DNA of 64,000 bases, taken from contig NC_063256.1 in NCBI RefSeq assembly GCF_019578655.1, positions 1,612,001-1,676,000 of the forward strand, in the 5' to 3' direction. Shown here piece by piece: positions 52,579 to 64,000 of this stretch. The notes beneath the pieces were generated by a model. The model was given only the letters and a program-made list of their open reading frames with translations. It was not told the origin of the DNA and made no database searches. Position numbers and translations under genes: made by a program. How positions within the stretch are numbered: position 1 is the stretch's first letter; the number at the start of each line of letters is the position of its first letter. Origin of the DNA: Ricinus communis. Lineage: Eukaryota; Streptophyta; Magnoliopsida; Malpighiales; Euphorbiaceae.

Positions 52579-52651
52579 TGCGCCAACCGGGAATCGAACC
52601 CAGGTCTGTAAAACGTGGTAGGGTACTATTCTACCACTGGAGCGCGGGTGC
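52579..52651 (-). pseudogene. Degenerate tRNA-Gly
   Basis: Over most of its length it matches the tRNA-Gly(GCC) at 53276-53346, including the B box GGTTCGATTCC. The anticodon loop reads CTACCAC (ACC instead of GCC), the 3' side of the anticodon stem has two extra bases and no longer pairs well, and the acceptor stem is mismatched. Flanking sequence on the left is also shared with the other copy, so this is a decayed duplicate. Confidence 0.85.
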
Positions 52652-53275
52652 TTGGCACACTGAACGAGTTTGGACCTTTAATAACTAGTAGATTCTAATT
52701 TTAATTTGGCGCAGCATCTTTGAGTTACACTTCAAATTCTTCATCATCTCTTATACAATAAACGTCATTTTAATAAATATGTAAAAAAAATTATATTCGT
52801 TAACTAAAATCAAAAGAATCTCTTAATTCCAATTTCTTAAAAGTTCATTTAGTTATTCTTAAAAGATAATTCATTGCTGCTGTGAAATAGTTGATTTTTA
52901 GTTTAATTAACTCTACAGCGTTATATAAATATAATCTAGTAAGCAACTTGTGAAATAGATTTTAGAGAAATTCAAATACAATTTTAATATTTATAACTAA
53001 AATTTATGAAAAATATTATAACTCTCTGTAAAAAATAGAATTTGCACTTTATTTTTCTGCTTCTCATTTTCAAGTAGCGTGTAATTTATTTTTGAAAAGA
53101 TAGAAGAAAACCAATTAGAAGTAAAAAGAAAAGAAAAAAAAAAAGGAGATTTACTCGAGAGATAGGTTTGAAAAATGTAGAGCTCAGATGCGCGTCATAT
53201 CACTCCTAAGATCAGGCGAGTGTGACAGACCCAACAGTCACAAAGAGCGCATTTTTCTTCATAGCTTCCACCCAA

Positions 53276-53346
53276 TGCACCAGCTGGGAATCGAACCCGG
53301 GTCTGTACCGTGGCAGGGTACTATTCTACCACTAGACCACTGGTGC
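53276..53346 (-). tRNA. trnG-GCC: tRNA-Gly (anticodon GCC)
   Basis: A 71-base cloverleaf on the minus strand. The 7-bp acceptor stem pairs GCACCAG with CTGGTGC, with discriminator A. The anticodon stem pairs GTACC with GGTAC around loop CTGCCAC (anticodon GCC). The T arm contains GGTTCGATTCC, which doubles as the polymerase III B box. One T-stem pair is C-A where the usual plant sequence has C-G, so activity is likely but not certain. No intron. Confidence 0.9.
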
Positions 53347-56034
53347 TTCTTGTAGAACCCGCGAAACCATAACCTTATATAGAAGAATAGGAGAGGCTTT
53401 TTTAATAAATCAAAATAAATAGGTTATCATGTTTGGAAGTTATGGACTGAACCTTTGATATTAAAAATCTAGCCATTAGAAGACTTGACGGACATGATGT
53501 CTGTTGTGATTATTAATTTGCTTCGAAATTCTTTATGCACATTTACATATGTTATATTTTAAATTTTATAAATTCATACAGGTGAGGCTTATATATGATC
53601 TATTTACGTTTAATGTTAAAAAATAATATTTTTTTTAATAATCAACTGAGATTACAATGATATAGTACTTGATTTATTAAAATTAATCATCAAAATTGAA
53701 GCGATACTAATGCTCATTTATCTCGCAAAAGATAATTTTTAGGATATATTTTAAAACAGAAAATGTGCTTTAATTTATAAAAATAATAAAAATGTATAGA
53801 AAAACTGATTAAATATATAACAATTAATACATCAAATATTGTCAATAACTTCTAGCAACTATATATTAATGACCCGTACCCATCACTTAGATGCTAATTC
53901 TCTGCGACTCCGGTCACGACGAGGCCCAATCTCGATATGGATGAATGCGCGACGCCTTAGGCTTTACTTTTGCGGTGGTGTTGTCACCCATGGTGATTTA
54001 TTAGGAAAATAGAAATTTAGAGAAATTCAGTTGTTCCATTGGCATCTTACTAAGGTAAAAACAAAACGCACCTCTTTGATACCATGGCGACAGATCAAGC
54101 AATCCAAAAACAAGAACGACAAATGCATGGAGATGCAGCGTGTCAAAATCATGGATACGATTAGGTTTAATCAGACAAAACAAGAAGCATCCTATTTGGA
54201 AGCCGAAAATACAGACACTGGCAAAACCTAAAGCCCCTCTTATTACTTTCAAGTTTCAACAGCGCACGGACATGCAACCACCAGGAAACAACAAAGTGAC
54301 CCAACAGACTTTAAAGGCTTAATAATAGATTCGAAGTTTCCTTCATGCTTAACAAAGCAAGAACATGATGCATTAGGTATTACTCCCGATCAAATATAGC
54401 AGCAAAAAGCATTAATTGCTAAGAGGTGCTTTTTAGTTGTCTCCACTCCAGCAATTCTTAGTTGTTCCCCTTTCATGTACCGCTATAAAAACAACCAAAT
54501 CAGATACGTATTAAGCAACATAACATAATTAGTAATTTAATTACTCACTTCATTCGTGAAAATGATTGAAAAAAGAAACAAATTTAGTATTCTATAATTG
54601 AGATTTAATAGTTCTTTCAATTATAATTCTCTTAACCGAATAAAATAAAATTAATGTTGCATTGAATATATAAAATTAAAATTATTTAAGTATAAAATAT
54701 AAGAATTATTATATTTATTTAATTTTAAATTATTACAAAAGCAAACCCCAATGGTTAAGAAAAAAGATAGACAACAGCTTTCTTTTCCCTTTGCTGCGGT
54801 TTCGTGGAACTGTCACGGTTTTGTGAATAGACAATTCAATTTTGGATAGATGTCAGAGGAGAGTTTCCTTGACGATGCTTAGAATCTGTAAGTTGAACAA
54901 GTCAATTGAGTTTCAAACTTCCCAAGTATACAGGCCCTGATATTCTAATTTCTAAACTTGAACGTTATATCCCTCCCCCTTAATATTAATTGCATTATGA
55001 AAAACCCATCAATTTCAATTAATGAGATAGCATGCACATTATTAGTATAAATTTTTATTCCACATCAAATCTAAACCATGCATAATTAAATTCCACAAGC
55101 ATGGGCTACACTAATTAAAATGGTTTGTTTAAAATAAAGTAAACATATTTTGTTTTGATCTATCAATAAAATAATAACAATTTCCATAACTTTTTTTTTA
55201 ACAAAATTAGTAACCTTTAATTATAAGTTATCAATTAAAACAGAATTTGCTAAAGTAATTTAAGATAGTTTTAAAGATTCATACACTCTTAAGATATACG
55301 AAAAATTAATTTAATTCATAAAAAAATATAAAAGTAATTCTTATTTTTCGTAATTCAGCAATAAATTACACAATTATGAAAAGATTTAATATTTTTTATA
55401 AATTTATAATTTTTTTTATAAATTATTAAATTTTATAAAAATTATCATTTTTTGTAATACTATTTATTTTTTTACAGTTAATTTTATTTACAAAAAATTA
55501 GTGTAATTTATAAAAAGAATATGAAAGTGATTATTATTTTTTATTAATTTAGTAATATAATTTACAATTACGAAAAATTTAATATTTTTATAAATTTACC
55601 ATTTTTTTAGTAAATTATTAGATTTTATAAATATTATTAGTTTTTGTAACTAGTAACACGAAAATTTAGTATAATTTATGAAATAATACGAAAAAAACTA
55701 TTAGTTTATGTAATCTAGTAATAAATTATAAAAATCTAATATTTTTAAAAATTTATCAATATTTTTATAAATCATTAAATTTTATAAAAAATAATTACTT
55801 TTCATAATATATCTTTATATTTAATAACATTTATTAAAAATTAATATAATTTATAAAAAATATTAATTATTTTTTTAATTATAAAATGATAGATGGTTAA
55901 ACAGATCGCCCGTCATTTTTACTTATAAAACTTAAAATACATAACTTAAACTAATTAAGAATTATCAGTATTTTAAAAAAAAATATTTTATTTTAAAACA
56001 AAAGCACCAAATAAAATTGTTAAACATGATTAAC
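53347..56034. other. AT-rich intergenic region with one GC-richer island
   Basis: No supportable gene. A GC-richer patch at 53870-53995 contains a 25-codon minus-strand frame (53914-53991). The patch 54300-54480 has coding-like texture but stops in every frame. From 55300 to 55880 the DNA is an AT-rich imperfect tandem repeat. Confidence 0.5.
55308..55880. repeat. AT-rich imperfect tandem repeat, period about 165-195 bases
   Basis: Three recognisable copies begin near 55308, 55500 and 55670, with a partial fourth. Each has, in order, a TAATTTATAAAA-like start, GTAATT(T/C)AGTAATAAATTA, then AATATTTTTATAAATTTA and TTAAATTTTATAAAAATTAT. No coding frame is present. Confidence 0.6.
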
Positions 56035-56574
56035 TTACAGATGACTCGCGCCCCAAACAGGAATGCCAGTTACAACGTCCAAATTCTTCTCACCACCGTT
56101 ATTCTGGATTGGGTACCCCGAGGAACAAGTATTTCCGGGCAAGCGCTTCTTTTTAGTAGACAAATAATAATCCGCCGCAGCTGCTTTCACTTTCAACGAA
56201 AGATTGATAATGCCGTTTCTCTCACCTCTGGTATCCCTTAACCTGTAACTCAATATATTCAAGTAATTGTCCGGTAAATATCCCCCCATGAAATCCGTTA
56301 CCGGCATTCTTGCAGAGGCGATTATTCTATCAGCCGACGCCGTTTTGCAGCGAGCTTCTAGCGTTATAAATCTTTCATGCAAAGGCATGTCGACTATGAG
56401 TTTTTCGTTCCAAGAAGGGTAGCTTCCTCCTTGTGTATCTATCTTTGTAGCAGTCGAATTTAGATGATCGGTTCGAACGACGACGTATGTGTTCTTCTTG
56501 ACAGATCTTCTATCAATACGTAAATCTTCACATGAAAAGATGGTGATTTCAAGAGTACGCGATGTGCTTTGCAT
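56035..56574 (-). CDS. BAP1: C2-domain protein, BON1-associated (BAP1/BAP2) type
   Basis: A single-exon frame of 179 residues. An N-terminal C2 domain (about 7-135) starts SRTLEITIFSCEDLRIDRR and includes KKNTYVVVRTD, GGSYPSWNEKLIVDMPLH and RFITLEARCKT. The family block ARMPVTDFMGGYLPDNYLN then leads to YRLRD and GIINLSLKV. The C-terminal GIPVWGA closely matches the BAP ending (GIPVWCA in Arabidopsis BAP2). BAP proteins bind phospholipid and the copine BON1, and restrain defence and programmed cell death. The start at 56574 has a TATA-like TATATAAG about 50 bases upstream, which implies a very short leader. Its place in the gene order matches At3g61190 (BAP1). Confidence 0.9.
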   Translation of the reverse strand: MQSTSRTLEITIFSCEDLRIDRRSVKKNTYVVVRTDHLNSTATKIDTQGGSYPSWNEKLIVDMPLHERFITLEARCKTASADRIIASARMPVTDFMGGYLPDNYLNILSYRLRDTRGERNGIINLSLKVKAAAADYYLSTKKKRLPGNTCSSGYPIQNNGGEKNLDVVTGIPVWGASHL

Positions 56575-56621
56575 ATTGGCAGAGACCAGTACTCAAGTTT
56601 CTTTAGGATATGGTTGGAAGC

Positions 56622-56629
56622 CTTATATA
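56622..56629 (-). promoter_or_regulatory. Candidate TATA box of the BAP-like gene
   Basis: The minus strand reads TATATAAG, 48 bases before the start codon. A similar TATATAAG sits upstream of the decayed BAP-like fragment (plus 62868-62875). Confidence 0.45.
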
Positions 56630-59274
56630 CGTAAACTGAAGTTGAAGGAAGAGAGGAAGAGGAAGACAGATGTTGTGACGGAGTTGTGGTTTCAGCTTTT
56701 GAGTAGTGGGAATATGCCTTCTACTTGTGGCTTTTCATTAGCGGTAAATAAGAATTTCTTTTTTCTCACATCGAGTCGGTATAAGATAAGATAAGATTAA
56801 GATTTAAATAAGGAAAAAAAGGATTTACTTAGTAATCAAATTAGAATTTGATAGACCATGAAATTTTCTTTTGCCTTTTCTATTAGGGAAACTTTTGCCT
56901 GTCTTTAATAAATAAATAAAAAACAATAGGCGTTGGCAGAAAGCATAACCCAAGTTGAGCACTTACTTCAATTTTCAAAAGTGACAATCTTTTCATTTTT
57001 CTTATACTAATGGTATTAATAAAAAAGAATTGGCAGAACAAAAAAATAAAAAACCCTCTTCCTCTCCTCGCACATACTTCACGTCATCGTTATTGAAAAA
57101 CTTAAAAGTATATAAATAAAATATAATAAACTAAAATAAAAATAAAAGTGGCAACTTAACTTTATCTTTAATTCCACAAAATTACGTTGAAGTTGATAGA
57201 AATTCGTAGTACGAGTCATCATTCATCTTGTTAATGAATGTATTACTCATTCGTAATTTGGAAATAGATTATGATTATAGTGTAGTTTTAGACTGGAGGT
57301 GATAGAGCTAAGGAGTTTCTTCTAAAAATAATTGTAAAACACAATTTGGCTGAGGAAGTTTAGAGAGTTAGTTAAATGCTTAATGGATAATTGGAGATAA
57401 AAGAAAAAAAATTGTGTAAAGTATTAAGGATCCTACAATAAAACAGGACATTTTTTTGGAGGAAAAACTGCAACTAAAATCATTATTTTGCTACTACAGC
57501 GCCAAAATTGAAATAAAGAATTAAAAGGCCTAATATATTACGATGCATAATTTAATCGAAATTCTGATCTTACAGTTTTGAAATAAATTCTATTTATTTT
57601 GCGACCTATTTGCACGAATACCTCGACAATTCCCGCTTATTAATACATACAGCCCAATAAGTATATCTTGATACTAGACATCACAAATCATTACCACCCA
57701 TTTGTTAAGTCTAATTAATAAAAGTGTAAATATTGATAATAATTATATAAAAATACGACATATGCATCCACTTATCCAATATATAAAGCAAAATCTATCA
57801 AATCCTTGAACGTTTGAAATTTATTTTGTTAAGGTTTTTAGAATTTAATTTTTAAAACAAACCTCAACAATTTTGAAAACTTAAAGATGGGGTTTTCCTA
57901 TAAATAATCCTCATGGATATTGACATCAATCTTAAGAATTAATGTTTAAAGTAAAAAAAGAAAAAAGCGAAAGAGAAAAATAATGAACTTCATCCATCTT
58001 AAAACCGTTGGAAGAAATTAACGAAGAGTTTCCAAGGATTTGTTGGAGAATTTTCTATGGATTTGAGATCTATTGTGCATTAGTTCACATGGATTTTGTC
58101 ATTCACGTAACGTAATCTCAAGTTCGTCATCAGCAGGGAGGAAAAGTCTTTCTTTATTACATATGGAACATCACAATTAATAATTCCATAATCTAACTTG
58201 TCCATGTTGTTCAACTCTTGGGGGACAAACAATGGGATGAACTGAATCTCCAATTTCATTTTAAAATTCAACAGAAATTAACTAATAATTTTCCAACTGA
58301 ATCTCCAATTTTATACAGAATTGAAATTCCATTAGTGGGTGGTGGGTAAGCAATCTTTCACCAAACATTTCCTTTTTCTCCTATGGATAATAATTAAATT
58401 GTAGGGTTTACAATTATAATATATATGTTTGCTGAAATTCTAGGTACCAACTCCATTAATGTAAGAAATGTATCTGGTAGCTACCTGGTACATAAGTTAT
58501 AATTAAACTCTTGACTTGGTGAATTGTAAGCACAATATGATATTATTAATTTCATCTTTAGTTTCATTCTTTAAATGTAGTTATTATATCTCAAATTCAA
58601 ATCCAAGAGTTCAACAAGAAACTAGAAACATCAAACTATATTAATGATGGATGATATTCATGAATATTATAACTGCATAAATATTGTGTTAGAGGTTTTA
58701 TATCACTAAAATATAAAAGACACAAATAATTTATAAAAGTTAAATTCGAGCAAATGAGTAACTAAATCTAGTCATTTTAGTATTTATTTAGTCAAAACTC
58801 AATTCTATTAGTGAATTTTATACTTTCATCAATTCATGTTACGTATCATAACATATATAGCAAAATTTCTTAATATTTTAACTTTCTGTCTGGATGTTTA
58901 GTCCAGCAGCTCAAACGGGCGTTATCGTCAAAATCAAATCTTAATTACTATTATTCATATTGGCAAAGATAATATTATAAATTAGTATTTAGTAAGGGTT
59001 TAGTTTGCCTTATTTTAATACAATATGCGATTCTGTTTTAGGCTGTTTGAATGTTAAAAGAAATTAAAAAGGAGACTAAAATTTGTAGATTGAACAGGGA
59101 AGATATAGATTAAGAAGGAAGAAAGTTATAGGTCTTTTCTTTTTTGATTTCGATGCAAAATCAGATTTTCTTTTTCTTTTTTAGTTAATTCAATATATAT
59201 ATTAATAAGTGATAATGTCCAGGATGGAGTCTTCAAGATGCCAAATAGTCTACAAAGACGAAGAAGAAGTTTTA

Positions 59275-59302
59275 AAGGACTTGGACTTGGACTTGGACTT
59301 GG
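59275..59302. repeat. GGACTT hexanucleotide array
   Basis: Four perfect units of GGACTT followed by GGT, in intergenic DNA. Confidence 0.85.
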
Positions 59303-61299
59303 TATTCAGTGTCCAATGCTTAGATCATCAATGACATAGTAATTCTCAGGTTGAGAACAAAATCAATTATAGCTAAAGTGTAATTAGAAGCATATTTCAC
59401 AAATGACAAATATGTTGTATATATAATAGGAAAATGATTGCCTCTTGGTGTTTTTTAGCTGTTCCATTATTATTATATATAATAATTATTAACACTATGC
59501 ATGTACGGAGATAATTTAAAGAGAAAAGAAAAGAGAATAGATGGAAAATGAATTATTATTATATTTGGTTATTTAGTCTTTTAAGGATGAGAGGGGAATA
59601 ATTGAAAAGGATAAAATTGATTTCATTCCAATTTGAGGTATAAAAAGCTCTAATTCATTGAAAAGAATTAAGAAATATATATAAAGTATTTTTCATTTTT
59701 TTACTTTTAATAATATTTCAAAAAGGGTTATTTTATATAAATTTTAAGTTATCTTTCATTAGGTATGTCTCTCTCTCTCTTTTTTTTTACGTAAAAATAA
59801 TATATTTCATAGTTATTATTTATATAATATCATCACTTCTCATGTTTCATAGTTAGTTATTTCTTGATTTTATTAAAATAAAAAAAATTATTATATAATG
59901 ACATATAAAATTATGTAATAACCCTTTAATTTGTATGCATTTCATTTTAAAATTATTTAAAGTTAAATATTATAATTAATTAAAAATTATAAAATTTGTA
60001 TGTATTTTATTATATAATGATATATTTTTTTTGAGACTTAAATATCAACTTAAGGGTCTCTGTGTGTTTTAATAATTATTATTTCTTTTCTCTACCATTC
60101 ATCCAAATAAATTTTATATATTTGTCTTTCTTTTTCTTTAATGATTATTATTTTTATATAACTAAACACAATAAAATAATAATTTTTTCCTCTCTTTTCT
60201 TTAACTCCCTTCCCTTCACTTTAAATTACCTTTTCTTTCTTTCCTTCTCTTTTCGTTGCCATGCATAGTATATTCGTTTCATATTCAAATAGTTAAGAAT
60301 TAATAAAACTAGTTTTCTTTTTTAATTAAATAGTTTTATAAGTTTCCGATTTGGGTACAACTGATTTATACTTGATTAAAGTATACCGATGGGCTGTGAT
60401 GGAGTAATACCGGAACGAGTATTGGCAATTTGGAATGGTGAGAATAATATTTAAAGGTGAAATTATTTTTAGGCATTGACATGCTGATTACGTTTATAGT
60501 TTAGATAGAACACAAGTTTTGCCCTTTCCGTTTTAGTCAAATAACATAGGCATCATTGGTGGTGCTGTTTTCCTGTCTCTGTCTCTGGCAGCTGCCTCCG
60601 GTTCAATCTATATATTATTCAGATTAACTTATTAATTTTCATACTCTTTTTTGTATTTAGTTTGAATATAAATTATAAATTATGTGAGCGCGCATTGAAA
60701 TGTCCATATCGGTAGTGATTGCTTTTTCGTTTGTTGAATATTCATAGGATCAACTCTAATCACCATCAATTAGAGAATTGATATCAAGAGAAATAGAGGC
60801 TATTGAGCATTCAAATCAGAAAAGTGATCTTTTTTTTAACAAACATGCTAGTTGAGAAGAAGAAGAAAAAGAAAAAAATACTTGATGAAGTTAAAATGGA
60901 GTTGGGGCGGAAACGTGCATGGAGAAATTACAACCCGTGAGTATAAATATTGGAAGTGGGGGATTGGGTGGACCACTCACAATGAAAGTGGAGAAAGTGG
61001 GGAGTTATACATCATGAGCAATAGTTAGCCCTTCCCAAGCATTTGTGCATGCAAGGAGTTATCTAATGAAGAGACGACAACTTTATACAATAATCATTTA
61101 AAAAAATTAATTCATTCTAAATTAACTTCATCAAATTTTAGTAATGGATCAGTCTGGAGCTTGAAATGCTTAATATTTATGTTTCTTTCTAAAAGAGTCA
61201 GAGGGTCAAATTAGTGATCGAAGTCATGGATCTTGATATCAATCTTAAGTTGACTATTAAATAATAACCAGTTGATTACTCGTAAGTTGCACTACCATT

Positions 61300-61760
61300 A
61301 TTATTATTTTGATTATAAAATTAAATTTATACATACAATTTAATTAATTATTTAATATTTAGTTTCTAATAATTTTAAAAATAATAATAAATTAACTATT
61401 TTCAAAATTTTATCATATTATTAGATTAATAAAATATTTGTTTATTAATATTATTTTTAAATTAATACTATCGATAAATTATTTTTAAAATAGTTATTTA
61501 TTAACTCTAATAATTAAAAATTTATTTATTAGTAAAAATAAATTTTTTTTTATAATTAGAATCATTATCTAATTAGAAAACCAGTTTCTAGTTAATATAA
61601 TATGAAAATATAATTAATACGTTATTGTTTAGATTAATTATTATCTAATTAAAAACTATTTATTATCTAATTAAAAATTAATTTATTAATAATATTATTA
61701 TTTTTTAGGATTAGAATAACTATTTAATTAGAAAGGTAACTTATTAATTAATAAATTAAA
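61300..61760. repeat. AT-rich dispersed repeat, copy 2
   Basis: Counterpart of 15595-16090, with the same ordered phrases and internal TATCTAATTA(G/A)AAA duplications. Confidence 0.45.
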
Positions 61761-62560
61761 AAAAATTATAAATTAACATAAAATTAATTTTATATATCAA
61801 AGATTTGAAAAAAAAAAAAGCATATTAAATAAATAACAAAACACCTTTATCCAAAAACAATATAGCATTATTCTATAAGAAATTGACAGAGAATTTGCAG
61901 CGGTTTTGTTGGAGAATTTTCTATGGTATTGCGTTTGACGTGATCTCACGTTGGTCTGCTGGGACCAAAATCTTAAAACTTAAATCTTAATTTATTTAGA
62001 TGTAAAACAAACAGATCCTCTTATGATGCAGAAGGCATATTCCAATACTGGAGGAGCAATCTCTCCCCAAACTTTTATCTTGTGGATAATGCTAGAAATC
62101 CCCCACTCTTTATTCATAAATTTAAATTTAGTAAATTTAATACTTTATGATTTCATGCTTTTATATTCATACTGTTTTTTTATATCTTAAATGAAAAAAC
62201 GATAAAATATATAGTAATTTTACTCTATAGATTTTAAATAAATATGTTTACACTTTAAGATTAAATTATTAATATATATTCTATTATTTAAAATTTATAA
62301 ATATATCGATTTGTTTGTCAGTTTAATATATAAATATATTAATTATTTATCTTAGTATATAAATAATGATATACAGTAAATTTAAAAAGAAATTTAATTT
62401 TTTTTTAAATTTGGTTTCTCCAATTAGATTTGACTTATGTTTATTAATATATTAATTTTACTTATTTCTCTCACCTCTCACAACCTTTACAACTCAACAA
62501 ATGAAAGTAATTACCCGTTAAGTATCCTCTACTAATATCTCTCCCTGGAGTTCTCTGTAG

Positions 62561-62770
62561 CAGTTATTCTATCCTGCGCCCCATTTTGCAGTGCCTTTAT
62601 ACATGCAATGCAAAGGTATTCTGAATGTAATTTCTTTGGAAGAACGGTTATGGTTTCGATGACAAATCTATCGGCGACATACTTGTCGTTCTTGATGGGT
62701 TTTCCAAGTAGTTGTGTAAGACTGGCTTCACACGATCATAAGCCTATAGAGAGTACGCACGATACGTGGT
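62561..62770 (-). pseudogene. Decayed BAP-like C2 gene fragment
   Basis: On the minus strand one frame reads SCE...GKPIKNDKYV, then LPKKLHSEYL and QDRITAT before a stop near 62542. These align in order with the BAP-like gene at 56035-56574 (SCEDL...VKKNTYV, MPLHERF, ADRIIAS). The middle of the C2 domain (around GGSYPSWNEKL) and everything after DRI are missing, and no start codon is in frame. A TATATAAG at 62868-62875 sits where a promoter would be. The match is short and judged by eye. Confidence 0.45.
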
Positions 62771-64000
62771 TTGCGCCTGTTGGAAATTGGGAGAGACAAT
62801 TAAGAAAAAGTAGGGTTTTGTCCTTTTTATTTTTCTAATGATAATATACTGATTATGTGTCGGGCGGCTTATATATGAAAAAAGGGAACTAAGAAGAAGA
62901 GTAGTAGAATTTGTAGACGAAAAATGGAAGACATAATAAGAGTAAGGAGCGAGGAAGAAAGTGATAAGGTGTTTCTGTTGTCGTGTTTGTTGGAATCCTT
63001 TTGTTGAATTGACAGTAAATAAATATGGATTAAGGAGACCGTCTTTGTTTATTTTTAAATTATAAACCGGCGGCCTGTGCTTTGATGGAATGATATTGGA
63101 GGTTACCGGTTAGAATTAATCAGAGTCAAAATCAATAAAAGTTAAATTTAGAATAAGAACGCTTTGACCTGCTTACTGCTTATAACTGAAGTTTGCCTTT
63201 TTGCGTTACTATTAGAAACTTAAAAAAGGAAAATCAGATAAAGTCAAATCCTATGGTGTTTTTATTGGTGGTACTATTTTCCGGTCTTTGGCGGCGCCTC
63301 CTTTCAATCTACATATGAACGGCCAAACATGAACCCCTTTTTTCCTGCTGTCAATGGATACATATTAAGATCAAACATCTTTCTACTTCTTTTAACTTTT
63401 CTTTTTTCTTTTTAAACTTTGTTCTTGAGAAATACTGTGTATGTGGTTTTTAATACTAATTAAAGTATTTAGATTCGTTCATATTCACGCAGGTACAATA
63501 GGCAAACTTGAAATTAGGTTTCATCTGGAATAGAAACAAGAGCTACAGAATAATGATGTTCTTAAATCTTGAGGAATGATTAATCTTCTCATTTTTACTA
63601 ATGCTTATGACTATTCCTTAACACCTCAATGACTGTTGTATAATCTCTAGGATTATTTGATCTCAGCAATCTTCATCCATAATTCTTACAGTGTCCTTTT
63701 AAGAACACCCGTTTAATTCTTTAAATCTTTAATCTTGGCTCTCTTGGAGTAATCCAAAGATTCTCAGGCTTAAATTAAATATTTGGCAGGAGCAGTCAGA
63801 ATCTATCTAAAATATAGTAGCAATCATCTGTAAGTGTTGTACATTCAACGGAACTCAATCTTACTTTCCGCAATAAATTTCCAAACTTTACGTCGTTTTA
63901 TTGTTTTGTTTGGGAGCTGTACTCGAATGGTACTGAAATCTCACACCTTCTCATTGTTTACTTGATTCGGAATTGCTGGCTTTCTTTCTGTCTCCTGTAG
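62771..64000. other. Intergenic DNA to the window end
   Basis: It contains the second copy of the diverged block seen at 60360-60620 (here about 63060-63320). I see no gene. The last 60 bases are pyrimidine-rich and end CTGTAG, which could be an intron end, but nothing else supports one. Confidence 0.4.

Larger units (their letters stand above)
56830..62559. other. AT-rich intergenic region with duplicated blocks
   Basis: No supportable gene. The stretch includes part of a diverged tandem duplication (about 58000-60620 against 61880-63320), a TTGGAC hexamer array near 59280, and a second copy of an AT-rich dispersed repeat (61300-61760). A 63-codon minus-strand frame at 58080-58271 may be a further fragment of a duplicated gene but is not identifiable. 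Confidence 0.5.

Noticed and set aside
58080..58271. 63-codon minus-strand frame as a C2 or F-box fragment
   Set aside because: A few residues (DF, LRLRYVND) could be matched to the BAP-type C-terminus, but too few to support a call.

Overview
This window is nuclear DNA from a eudicot plant, probably a rosid. Genes are split by AT-rich GT-AG introns, intergenic DNA is very AT-rich, and the proteins are plant families (HD-ZIP IV, group III GSK3/SHAGGY kinase, DYW-class PPR, a plant four-span RING-H2 ligase, and a BON1-associated C2 protein). The species cannot be fixed from the sequence alone.

Layout. A possible 5' end of a minus-strand gene lies at 1-521. An HD-ZIP IV homeobox gene of the HDG1/ANL2 clade (9 coding exons, 824 codons) occupies 7238-12041. 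After about 8 kb without a recognisable gene, 20081-36914 (minus) holds the broken remains of an RNA cytidine acetyltransferase gene (NAT10/Kre33 family). Its second intron contains a Ty1/copia element (24247-35943, target duplication ATTAG), which itself carries a Ty3/gypsy element (25173-32068, target duplication GCTGG). A SHAGGY-like kinase gene (13 coding exons, 474 codons) follows at 38710-43610, then an intronless DYW-class PPR gene (minus, 45110-47545), a RING-H2 membrane E3 ligase gene (5 coding exons, 375 codons, 48938-52040), a degenerate and a near-intact tRNA-Gly (minus), and a single-exon BAP1/BAP2-like C2 gene (minus, 56035-56574). The last 7 kb is AT-rich, with diverged duplicated blocks and a decayed BAP-like fragment.

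The order HD-ZIP IV, group III SHAGGY kinase, DYW PPR, RING, BAP matches, from memory, the Arabidopsis run At3g61150 (HDG1), At3g61160 (SK31), At3g61170 (PPR), At3g61180 (RING), At3g61190 (BAP1). The paralogous pair At4g00730 (ANL2) and At4g00720 (SK32) also matches its start. The window is therefore a conserved ancestral block, into which a NAT10-type duplicate and nested retrotransposons have been added between the homeobox and kinase genes.

The genes do not form a pathway. They cover epidermal and subepidermal transcription (HDG1 type), brassinosteroid/GSK3-type signalling (SHAGGY), organellar RNA editing (DYW PPR), membrane-linked ubiquitination (RING) and restraint of defence or cell death (BAP). 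The least expected structures are the NAT10-type pseudogene lacking its acetyltransferase core, the doubly nested retrotransposons with both target duplications intact, and a gypsy LTR that encodes the polyprotein C-terminus and carries repeated telo-box motifs. I found no clearly new biological system.
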